Shown piece by piece: positions 56,401-64,000 of a DNA stretch of 64,000 nt. Origin of the DNA: Halotia branconii CENA392 (GTDB lineage: Bacteria > Cyanobacteriota > Cyanobacteriia > Cyanobacteriales > Nostocaceae); NCBI RefSeq assembly GCF_029953635.1, contig NZ_CP124543.1:2273455-2337454 (forward strand). The letters run 5' to 3'. Position 1 is the first letter of the stretch. Each line of letters starts with the position of its first letter. The notes under the pieces were generated by a model. It did no database searches, had not been told where the DNA came from, and saw only the letters and a list, made by a program, of their open reading frames with translations. The translations under genes were made by a program, and so were the position numbers.

Positions 56401-58302
56401 TTATCTTTGCTTTAAATACTTAAGAATACCAGAAGCGATCGCCTCGGCCATCCGATTTTGGTATTCTGAAGTTGCCAAGCGGGGATTATCTTCCCGACCA
56501 GTCATATAACCTGTTTCCACTAAAATCGACGGCATAGAACTTTTTCTAAGAACGTAAAATCTGGCTTTGCGCGTTCCTCGGTCTTTAATAGTACCAATAT
56601 TCTGAAGAATACTTTTGCGGACTGTTTCAGCCAGAGCATAACCACTCTCGTAATAATAAACTTCTAACCCATTGACATCAGGGCGACTATCAACCGAATT
56701 AGCGTGGATGCTGACAAATAAAGTCGCATTCACTCGCTCAGCAATATCTACTCGCCCTTGAAGTTCTACAAAATAGTCAGAATCCCTTGTAAGTACTGCT
56801 TGTACGCCATTTTGCTCTAAGATGGATGCTACTCTTTTGCCTATTGGCAAAATGACATTCTTTTCTAACAGACCACCTAAACCCGGAGCGCCGGAGTCTT
56901 TACCTCCATGTCCTGGGTCAATAACTACTAGCAATTTCCCTCTAGGAACTGGTGCTGGTCGAGACACAGGACGAGGGTTTTCTATATTTTGGTCTGGTAG
57001 TTGAGCTTGGTTGGGTGGAGATAGGGGCGGCAAAGCAACTGGGGGTGTTATCTGACGAGAGCGCTGTAATTGCAGAGCCAGCAGTTGGTCACCGACTTGG
57101 TTAAGTTCCCCAATTTGTACACCTGCCGCTGGCTGAACTAAAATAACAACTGTATTAGGTTCTTGTGATTGCAGACGCACCCGCAGAATAGGGCTATTAG
57201 CATCAAAAGCGGGACCTGTAACTCTGGGAGATAACTTAGCATTATCGATAACAATACGATATAAACCAGAGGATCTATCCCAACCACTTTTAGCAGATAA
57301 GGTCTGGTCAGCTCTTATCAGCAGTTGGCTACCATTATTGCCAGTCAATTCCACAGACTGAATAGTTGCTGGTGAATCAGTAGCAGATGCTATGGGGTTA
57401 GAGTCATTATCTCTAGGTAATGTGCCAGTGGCACGATTGGGAAGAACTACAAACCCGCCTACACTGCTTGTACTTGCTCGCCAGTCTGGACTATTTTTGT
57501 CCACCTGTAATGTCATGCGAACAGTCGGCTGTCTGTTTTGTAGTTGAGTGAATTGAATGCGGCTTACACCATAGCGATTAACCGACAAATCCTGTTGCTC
57601 TAGATTGGGTGATAAAGATGCACCCGAAATATCAACATTAATTGTCTTTTTGTCCCCACTGCGGTTTACCTGAATCTGAGGATTACCACCATTGGTACGG
57701 ACAAAAAAACCATCACCTGTAACTCGTAAGTTTTCAATTTGAGTCACAGATGCTGCGGTTTTAGAGACTGTTTGTTGATTAGTAGCTGGCGTGATCGGCT
57801 TAGTTCTCACCACATTGTAAATACTTCTGGGTGAGAGTGCTGAGGCAGATGACCTTTCAGGGATTTGTGGTGGATTGGATGATGCTATTTCTGGGGATGA
57901 AGCCGCACCTTCAGTTTTTGGGGTTGGTAATTGTACCATCCAGCGACTCGCCGTCATCCCGACAAATTTCACTTGGTTGGGGTCAATAGTATAACCGGGA
58001 GAAAGTTCAACGACTATGCGCGTTGTTTGCGGGTCAAATTGTCCTACACGAATATTACGAATCGCTCCGCCTATTTGTTGCGTTAACTGCGATCGCCCGA
58101 ATATAGTACCCGGTAAATCAATTACTAGACGTGTAGGGTTAAAAATAAGTTGTGCTTGGGGTTGAACAGCCCCGGAAGTATTGATTTCTAGACGATTTTG
58201 ATTGCTATCAAAACGCCAAGATTCCAGTTGCGCGGACATTGCCGGCGACGATAGTAAGAAGATAGATCCAATAGTACCGGGTACTAACCAGTGTAATTTC
58301 AC
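56401..58302 (-). CDS. amiC2: N-acetylmuramoyl-L-alanine amidase with AMIN domains (AmiC type)
   Basis: A 633-residue secreted protein with a signal peptide (residues 1-23). AMIN-type modules: LESWRFDSNQNRLEINTSGA onward, a second near 190-280 and a third near 315-400. A Pro-rich linker leads to the amidase_3 domain: VVIDPGHGGKDSGAPG (zinc His), LLEKNVILP (zinc Glu), VSIHANS (zinc His) and ILVETGYMT (catalytic Glu). Such enzymes cut septal peptidoglycan and drill the nanopores of filamentous cyanobacteria. It is a tandem paralogue of the next gene. The number 2 is given by assumed synteny. Confidence 0.88.
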   Translation of the reverse strand: MKLHWLVPGTIGSIFLLSSPAMSAQLESWRFDSNQNRLEINTSGAVQPQAQLIFNPTRLVIDLPGTIFGRSQLTQQIGGAIRNIRVGQFDPQTTRIVVELSPGYTIDPNQVKFVGMTASRWMVQLPTPKTEGAASSPEIASSNPPQIPERSSASALSPRSIYNVVRTKPITPATNQQTVSKTAASVTQIENLRVTGDGFFVRTNGGNPQIQVNRSGDKKTINVDISGASLSPNLEQQDLSVNRYGVSRIQFTQLQNRQPTVRMTLQVDKNSPDWRASTSSVGGFVVLPNRATGTLPRDNDSNPIASATDSPATIQSVELTGNNGSQLLIRADQTLSAKSGWDRSSGLYRIVIDNAKLSPRVTGPAFDANSPILRVRLQSQEPNTVVILVQPAAGVQIGELNQVGDQLLALQLQRSRQITPPVALPPLSPPNQAQLPDQNIENPRPVSRPAPVPRGKLLVVIDPGHGGKDSGAPGLGGLLEKNVILPIGKRVASILEQNGVQAVLTRDSDYFVELQGRVDIAERVNATLFVSIHANSVDSRPDVNGLEVYYYESGYALAETVRKSILQNIGTIKDRGTRKARFYVLRKSSMPSILVETGYMTGREDNPRLATSEYQNRMAEAIASGILKYLKQR

Positions 58303-58929
58303 AATATTTTCTCCTGATTCGAGTTCATGGGAACCGTTAATATTTCCACATATTGGTAAATCCTCACACCGTCACCGAGCAAACATTAGCTTTGATACAG
58401 CAAAATAATTTTTTGCTGGTAATAGGGGCATAGCTAATGGCGTAAAATCTTAGCACGCTCCTGTAATTTTGCCATGCTGTAATGACATAAAAAATTCTGA
58501 CCACACAACATTTAGATCACACCAAACAAAAGCTAATCAGAATTAACTGCACACAGTCAACCCCAGTCAATGACACTTAGGCTCAAGTGGGGATTAGTGT
58601 TGAGTTGTTTAGATTGGCTGTAGTTGATGCACCACTAGAAAAACTACCACTACTATCAACTTTTGTAGTAAAGCTGGTGACAGCTACACACTGATATTGT
58701 TCCCAATATTTATGGTTATTTATGCCGAGTGGTAAAGATGAGATTAATTACTATTGCACGGATTTTCATCCGTGTCAGTCATGTAAGTTCTATCTTTGCT
58801 AGAAATGCTAGTGTAATCACTGTCATCAAAAACATTAAATTAACGTGAGTCTCCAAAAGAAACTCACGTTAATTGAAATAAAAGTAAGCAACAGTAGAAT
58901 TTTTGTCTTAATTCCAGTCCCAAAATTAC
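58303..58929. promoter_or_regulatory. upstream region of amiC2, similar to that of amiC1
   Basis: No gene in this 627-bp gap. Blocks at 58310-58380, 58538-58561 (CAGAATTAACTGCACACAGT) and 58591-58610 match blocks before amiC1 (60815-60880, 61032-61055, 61084-61103) at nearly the same distance from the start codons. They mark a duplicated control region. Confidence 0.6.
58838..58874 (-). terminator. terminator of amiC1
   Basis: AATTAACGTGAGT (58838-58850) pairs perfectly with ACTCACGTTAATT (58862-58874), loop 11 nt. About 56 bp after the amiC1 stop; on the minus strand TTTTT follows a few bases on. Confidence 0.75.
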
Positions 58930-60807
58930 CTATTTTCGTTTGAGGTACTGGAGGATACCACGAGCGATCGCTTCTGCCATTTTATTTTGGTGAGCTTGAG
59001 TTTTTAAGTTAGCAGCATCCTCTCGACCAGTTAAGTAACCTGTTTCTACAAGAATAGAGGGCATAGAACTTTTTCTGAGGACATAAAATCTAGCTCGCCG
59101 CACTCCCCTATCTTTAATATTCACACTTTGAAGAATATTTTTATGGACAATGCGAGCTAAACTTAGACCGCTATCGTAATAATACGTTTCCAAGCCACTA
59201 ACATCTGGACGACCTAAACCAAGGGAATTAGCATGAATACTCACAAATAGATCGGCATTAGCTTGTTCTGCCATTTTGACTCTTCCTGGTAAACTGACAA
59301 AATAGTCAGAGTCGCGTGTCATTTTTACTTGCACGCCATTTTGCTGCAAAATCTCTGCTACTTTTTTACCAATTGGCAAAATGATTCGTTTCTCTTGCAC
59401 TCCCCCAATCCCGACTGCTCCAGAGTCTTTACCACCGTGTCCGGGGTCAATCATCACTACTACTCGTCCTCTAGGAATTGGACGCGGCTGTGGTTGAGTT
59501 GGTACAGCTGGCTGGATTCTATCTGTTGGAACTGGTAATTGTCCTTGGAGTGGAGGTAAAGGAGGCGTTCTTGGGGCAATAACAACTCGACGAGAACCTT
59601 GTAATTGTAGAGCTAACAGCTGGTCGCCGATTTGATTGAGTTTGCCAATTTGCACTCCTGCTGCTGGTTGTACCAAGACAATCACAGTATTTGATTCTTG
59701 TTTTTGCAGACGTACCCGCAGAATCGGACTTTTGGCATTAAAAGTAGGACCTGTAACCTTGGGAGCTAATTTAGCATTAGTAATTGCAATGCGGAATAGA
59801 CCAGAAGATCTATCCCATCCACTGGTAGCAGATACAGGTTGGTCAGATCTAATGAGTAATTGTGTACCATTATTAGCCAGTTCTACAGCCTCAATAGTTG
59901 CTGGTGAATTGTTGGCAGATGGTCTATCGGAAACAATGGAGATTTTTGGCTGTTCTGTTCGTGAGTCGTTCTGATTATTACTAGGTAATCTGACTACACG
60001 ACTAGGCAAAACTACCAAACCATCAGCACTACTTTGAGTTACCCGCCAATCTGGACTATTTTTATCTACTCGCCAAGTCATGCGAACAGCACCTGGTCGG
60101 GTTCGCAATTGAGTAAATCCAATACTATTCACACCATATTTGTTAATGGATATCTCACTTTGTTGCGCCAACTGTGATGATAAAGTTGCGCCAGAAATAT
60201 CCATGAAAATAGTAGCGCGATCGCTGCTGCGATTTACTTTCACTTGTGGCTTACCGCCATTGGTATGAATGAAAAATCCATCCCCGGTTACTTGTAATTT
60301 CTCAATTTGAGTTGTCCCTTTGACAGCGCTAACAATATTATTAGAAAACTCCGGTTGGCGATCGGAGTCAACAGTCACCACATTGTAAACATTTTTGGGA
60401 GAAGACTCTGCTTGCTCTGCTTTTGGAGTTGGTAATTGTACCGTCCAACGACTTGCTGTGATGCCAACAAATTTGACTTGTTTGGGGTCGAGAGTATAGC
60501 CAGGAGAAAGTTCGACAACTATACGCGTTGTTTGTGGATCAAACTGCCCCACACGAACATTACGAATCGCCCCACCTACCTGTTGCGTTAACTGTGGTCG
60601 CCCAAAGATAGTGCCTGGTAAATCAATTACTAAACGTGTAGGGTTGAAAACAAGTTGTGCTTGAGGTTGAACAGCCCCCGAAGTATTAATCTCCAGGCGA
60701 TTTTGATTACTATCAAAACGCCAAGATTCTAGTTTCGCTGCTACAGCAGGCGATGATAATAAGAAGATAGTTCCAATAGTACTGGGTAGTAACCAGTGTA
60801 ATTTCAC
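58930..60807 (-). CDS. amiC1: N-acetylmuramoyl-L-alanine amidase with AMIN domains (AmiC type)
   Basis: A 625-residue secreted protein, close to its downstream paralogue through the signal peptide, AMIN modules and amidase_3 part: VMIDPGHGGKDSGAVG, VQEKRIILP, VSIHANS and ILVETGYLT, all key residues intact. The linker between the AMIN part and the enzyme is Pro-rich and differs most from the paralogue. It likely cleaves septal peptidoglycan for cell-cell communication and heterocyst formation. It has its own terminator and upstream region. The label follows assumed synteny with Anabaena. Confidence 0.88.
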   Translation of the reverse strand: MKLHWLLPSTIGTIFLLSSPAVAAKLESWRFDSNQNRLEINTSGAVQPQAQLVFNPTRLVIDLPGTIFGRPQLTQQVGGAIRNVRVGQFDPQTTRIVVELSPGYTLDPKQVKFVGITASRWTVQLPTPKAEQAESSPKNVYNVVTVDSDRQPEFSNNIVSAVKGTTQIEKLQVTGDGFFIHTNGGKPQVKVNRSSDRATIFMDISGATLSSQLAQQSEISINKYGVNSIGFTQLRTRPGAVRMTWRVDKNSPDWRVTQSSADGLVVLPSRVVRLPSNNQNDSRTEQPKISIVSDRPSANNSPATIEAVELANNGTQLLIRSDQPVSATSGWDRSSGLFRIAITNAKLAPKVTGPTFNAKSPILRVRLQKQESNTVIVLVQPAAGVQIGKLNQIGDQLLALQLQGSRRVVIAPRTPPLPPLQGQLPVPTDRIQPAVPTQPQPRPIPRGRVVVMIDPGHGGKDSGAVGIGGVQEKRIILPIGKKVAEILQQNGVQVKMTRDSDYFVSLPGRVKMAEQANADLFVSIHANSLGLGRPDVSGLETYYYDSGLSLARIVHKNILQSVNIKDRGVRRARFYVLRKSSMPSILVETGYLTGREDAANLKTQAHQNKMAEAIARGILQYLKRK

Positions 60808-61451
60808 AGTCTTTTCTCCTGATTCACGTTCATGGGGCCGTCAATATTTCAACATATTGGTAAATCGTCACACCATCATTACCTAATCTTAAAGATCTGA
60901 TATTTTTTTGACTTCTATGCTGTTATCAAGATGCAATTAACTGTGTAAAACTCTCCGATGCCTTCTTATTCTGTTTTACTATCAGTGCATAAAAATTATG
61001 TCCGAACAGCATCAAATTTGACAAAAATCGCCAGAATTAACTGCACTCAGTCAACTTCAGGTGGTGATACTTGAATTAGCCAAATATTAGTGTTGAATTG
61101 TTTGATTGTCGGCAATTGATATCCTATGTAAAAAATTCAACTACTTTTAAATGATGGGACAAAATTTGCAGTTATTACTTCCTCATTACAAAAAAAATGT
61201 CGAAATGAGGACTAGAAAATGAGGTATAACTGGCAACAAATAACATTCCAAATGCTAGTAGTAATGAGACAAAAACTAACTTAGAGGAGAGGACGGAAAT
61301 TTGAGGATAGAAGTTTCCATTGACTAAGAAAGGGATGGTTATTGAGTTGTAATAAAAATTTTCCTTGTTTCAAACCCCTAAATCCTAGTACAGTATGACG
61401 GAAGAAGCAGGGGAGCATAGTCGAAACACTGCCCTTCTGCCTCTTCTTTGA
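60808..61451. promoter_or_regulatory. upstream region of amiC1
   Basis: A 644-bp gap with no gene. It holds the blocks shared with the region before amiC2 (see 58303-58929). The antiporter gene lies upstream on the same strand, so the amiC1 promoter is here. Confidence 0.55.
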
Positions 61452-62927
61452 CTAATTCTCTAGAGAATCCGGCGTGGTTTCTCGACTACTAATATCATTT
61501 GAGTCTGATACCGACTGAGGTGATTCTATTGCTACCGCTGTTCCAGAGACACTATCTAAGATTAGTTTCTCTGAGTCTGCGACCGAAGTTTTTGGGTCGG
61601 GAAATACGAAACGTAATAGGGGAGGAGCTAAAAAGGTGGTTAGGATAACCATCATGATAATTGCCGCCCCTAGTGGTTTAGAGAGAGCGCCACTGGCAGC
61701 ACCAACACCAGCAAACACTAAGCCGACTTCACCTCTAGGAATCATCCCTACACCGATCGCTAAACGGTTAATTTCAGGTTGGCCAAACACACTGAAACCT
61801 GTGATCACTTTACCGAGAATAGCTACGATAATCAGGAAAGTTGCCATAATCAGTCCTTCCTGGTTACTAGGAATTGCTGGATTTAACACTCCTAAATCGG
61901 TTTTTGCTCCTACAGTCACAAAGAAAATCGGCACTAGCATATCGGCAATCGGACAAATCTGCCTTTGTAGATCTTTGCGTTTATCAGTTTCCTCTAGAAC
62001 TAAGCCTGCGGCAAAAGCTCCCAAAATTGCTTCTAACTGGATTACAGCAGCAATATATGCCATCACAAAGGCGAAAATGAATGCTGGTATTACCAACTCA
62101 CCCCGTGTTTTGAGTTTATTAGCGATCGCCACAAAGGTTTTATTGAAAATATTACCTAGGACGATCGCACCCAAAAGAAAGCTACTGGCACTGATAATTA
62201 AATAAATTACTTTGCCTACATCTACAGCACCATCTTTAGCTAGGCTGGCAACTACAGCTAAAACGATGATTCCTAGCACATCATCAATGACGGCAGCACC
62301 CAGAATAATCTGCCCTTCTTTAGAATTGAGTCGTCCCAATTCTGTCAACACTTTGGAAGTAATCCCAATACTAGTAGCAGTCAAAGCTGCCCCAGCAAAA
62401 ATTGCGGGTACAGCATCAATACCAAACAAAGTCATCAAACCTACAGTACCAGCAGTAAAAGGCACTATTACCCCTATTACTGCGACGACAACGGCTTGAG
62501 CGCCGACTGCCATGAGGTCTTTTAAGTTTGATTCCAAACCAATTTCAAACAACAGGATGATCACACCCAGTTCTGCCAAAACAGAAACGACCTCTGATTG
62601 TGCCTCAAATACCGCTGGAGTCGCTTCAGGCGTTAAACCAGCAGTAGTTTGGAGGAAAGTCATGATCATCGAGCTAGAACTGTCTGCACCACCTTCTGGA
62701 AACACTAACAGATGTAAAACGGAAGTACCAACTACCACACCGCCTACAAGTTCACCTAAGACAGGAGGTAAACCTACTCGGTTAGATAACTCCCCGCCAA
62801 CTTTGCTAGCAAGGTAAATTACCACTAAGCTCAGTAGCACTGCTTCTACTACCATTGAAGCGTCTGCGGCTTCTGTTGTGCTGGCCAGCAGAGGAAAAGA
62901 GAAGTTAATTACACCTAAAAACTGCAT
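61452..62927 (-). CDS. cation/proton antiporter (CPA2 type, NhaS3-like)
   Basis: A 491-residue membrane protein with about 12 helices. GLPPVLGELVGGVVVG near the start, ELGVIILLFEIGLESNL, and the ion-site pair D215-D216 in GAAVIDDVLGI. The Ser/Asp/Glu-rich tail (about 455-491) is cytoplasmic. It likely exchanges Na+ or K+ for protons; thylakoid NhaS3 of Synechocystis is similar in type (from memory). Ion choice cannot be read. Confidence 0.85.
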   Translation of the reverse strand: MQFLGVINFSFPLLASTTEAADASMVVEAVLLSLVVIYLASKVGGELSNRVGLPPVLGELVGGVVVGTSVLHLLVFPEGGADSSSSMIMTFLQTTAGLTPEATPAVFEAQSEVVSVLAELGVIILLFEIGLESNLKDLMAVGAQAVVVAVIGVIVPFTAGTVGLMTLFGIDAVPAIFAGAALTATSIGITSKVLTELGRLNSKEGQIILGAAVIDDVLGIIVLAVVASLAKDGAVDVGKVIYLIISASSFLLGAIVLGNIFNKTFVAIANKLKTRGELVIPAFIFAFVMAYIAAVIQLEAILGAFAAGLVLEETDKRKDLQRQICPIADMLVPIFFVTVGAKTDLGVLNPAIPSNQEGLIMATFLIIVAILGKVITGFSVFGQPEINRLAIGVGMIPRGEVGLVFAGVGAASGALSKPLGAAIIMMVILTTFLAPPLLRFVFPDPKTSVADSEKLILDSVSGTAVAIESPQSVSDSNDISSRETTPDSLEN

Positions 62928-63017
62928 TTTTTCTGTGAAAATCCTTCTCTTTATTTTTACTCTTTTCTGGAAATAATTATAAAACCGTTATCTCAGCACT
63001 ACTGACAGCAGCACTAA

Positions 63018-63428
63018 TTAATTTGTATTTGTCAACTTCAATAAGTATTGCCAATAAAGCTCAGACACTGGAACTACGGAAAGCCTAGGCAATCTTAGCA
63101 AGTCAAAATCTCTAAATTTGCCATCTTGCTTAATTTGCCCTAGATTGATCGGCTGAAAAACTTTTCGTACTGCCCGCACATCTACAACAACTCGTTTAAT
63201 TTCATTTAATACTGGATCAACATAAGGTTGACTGACTATCTCTGCTACACCGATAATTTGCCGTTCTTTGCCTGTGTGATAAATCAATGCTAAATCACCG
63301 GGAAGCATTGTACGTAAATGTTTGAGAGCTAGAGCATTGTTAACTCCATCCCAAACTGTACTGCCATCCCGTTCTAAATCAAAGTAGGAATAATTTTTTG
63401 GTTCAGTTTTCAGCAGCCAATATGCCAT
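63018..63428 (-). CDS. EVE-domain protein
   Basis: A 136-residue protein, MAYWLLKTEPKNYSYFDLER, then TVWDGVNNALALKHLRTMLPGDLALIYHTGKERQIIGVAEI. This is the EVE (PUA-like) fold, which binds modified bases or RNA. The function of stand-alone EVE proteins is open. I chose ATG 63428 over GTG 63431. Confidence 0.88.
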   Translation of the reverse strand: MAYWLLKTEPKNYSYFDLERDGSTVWDGVNNALALKHLRTMLPGDLALIYHTGKERQIIGVAEIVSQPYVDPVLNEIKRVVVDVRAVRKVFQPINLGQIKQDGKFRDFDLLRLPRLSVVPVSELYWQYLLKLTNTN

Positions 63429-63653
63429 CACAAAATCTCTACAAGTTTTGGTGTAATTTTTTTAGTTTCCAAAAATGTAACCATTGCAACTTTTTACTAT
63501 GGCAATGACAAAGTAGGAACATACAAATCGTATCAATCAATCGCCTTTGAGTTGTGTAAATCTCGTGGTAGCTGTTGACTATTAATAGTTGGCAGTTAAC
63601 TGATGATTGCTAGATACGTTTTATTTAATATTTTTGAGAGGAGTGCAAATCTT

Positions 63654-64000
63654 ATGTACCGAGCCGCTTTATCCGGTTCTCAGTTTCACGTTGGGAATTT
63701 TTGGAAAACTTTACCGTTAGCCTTGGTTTTATTGGTAACTTTTGTTCAGCCTGGGTTAGCCCAAGAACAAGAGAAGTTGTGGCGAACTCTTACAGTCAGT
63801 GGTCGTGGTATGGAAACAATTCCGACAACTTTGTCGGAAGTTAATTTAGGAGTTGAAGTTCAAGGTAAAACTGCCCAAGAAGTCCAGCAAGAGGCAGCCC
63901 GCAGGTCATCGGCTGTAGTAGCTTTACTGAAAAACCGGAATGTAGAAAAGTTACAAACTACAGGTATTCGTTTAAACCCAGTTTATAGCTACAAAGATAA
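63654..64000 (+). CDS. SIMPL/DUF541-domain secreted protein, N-terminal part (cut by window edge)
   Basis: From ATG 63654, with GAGAGGAG upstream, 115 codons remain open to the edge. The start MYRAALSGSQFHVGNFWKTL leads to a signal peptide ending near QPGLA. Next is RTLTVSGRGMETIPTTLSEV, NLGVEVQGKTAQEVQQEAAR and LQTTGIRLNPVYSY, typical of SIMPL (DUF541) proteins in the periplasm or membrane. The role of most is unknown. Confidence 0.8.
   Translation, partial: MYRAALSGSQFHVGNFWKTLPLALVLLVTFVQPGLAQEQEKLWRTLTVSGRGMETIPTTLSEVNLGVEVQGKTAQEVQQEAARRSSAVVALLKNRNVEKLQTTGIRLNPVYSYKD

Noticed and set aside
61636..62205. A 189-codon plus-strand frame
   Set aside because: It is a shadow of the antiporter gene on the other strand; the antiporter has clear family motifs.

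Overview
The window looks like chromosomal DNA from a filamentous cyanobacterium of the Nostoc/Anabaena group (Nostocales). Evidence: photosystem I genes psaF-psaJ-psaL, a hetZ-patU pair, two AMIN-domain cell-wall amidases of the AmiC type, a Tic22-like protein, many HIP1 octamers (GCGATCGC) and several arrays of 7-nt short tandem repeats (STRR) typical of these genomes. From about 29 kb onward the gene content resembles, from memory, the pdhB-secDF / psaFJL / hetZ / amiC part of the Anabaena PCC 7120 chromosome; this was not checked by alignment.

Layout. 1-1.4 kb: start of an aldehyde dehydrogenase gene and a nitrilase-fold protein whose catalytic Lys and Cys appear to be replaced. 1.8-22.3 kb: an exopolysaccharide (EPS) locus on mixed strands, with a GH74-like beta-propeller protein, a Wzx-type flippase, three acyltransferase-3 membrane proteins, seven glycosyltransferases (GT4, TagA/WecG type, GT2, GT4, GT14, GT2 and one further GT4-like), a Wzz/Wzc co-polymerase with tyrosine-kinase domain, a serine-acetyltransferase-like hexapeptide protein and a Wzy/O-antigen-ligase protein. 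This would be a Wzx/Wzy assembly line: glycosyltransferases build and acyltransferases decorate the repeat unit, Wzx flips it, Wzy polymerises it and Wzc controls length. No initiating phosphoglycosyltransferase or outer-membrane exporter is seen here. 22.4-28.6 kb: a membrane Ser/Thr kinase, a DUF4870 protein, lnt and gyrA.

29-43.5 kb: two small genes (one a helix-turn-helix protein with an AT-hook tail), pdhB, secD-secF, a GNAT acetyltransferase, a histidine kinase with a degenerate ATP site, tsaC, prmC, tic22, tRNA-Pro(UGG), a second GNAT protein, an ACT-domain protein, an alpha/beta hydrolase and tsaD. 43.6-47.5 kb: psaF-psaJ-psaL, gmk and remA, then a MazEF-type toxin-antitoxin pair. 47.5-64 kb: a transglutaminase-fold membrane protein with an apparently inactive site, patU and hetZ, a solanesyl diphosphate synthase, a 1 kb gene-free stretch, murI, tandem amiC genes with duplicated upstream regions, a cation/proton antiporter, an EVE-domain protein and the start of a SIMPL-domain protein.

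Most genes are ordinary. The most unusual signals are enzyme folds that lost key residues (nitrilase, transglutaminase, histidine kinase), 7-nt repeat arrays that run into genes and supply stop codons, the hairpin-rich psaJ-psaL spacer, the duplicated amiC control regions and MITE-like or dispersed repeats. I did not find a clearly new multi-gene system. All calls come from reading the sequence; no database search was run.
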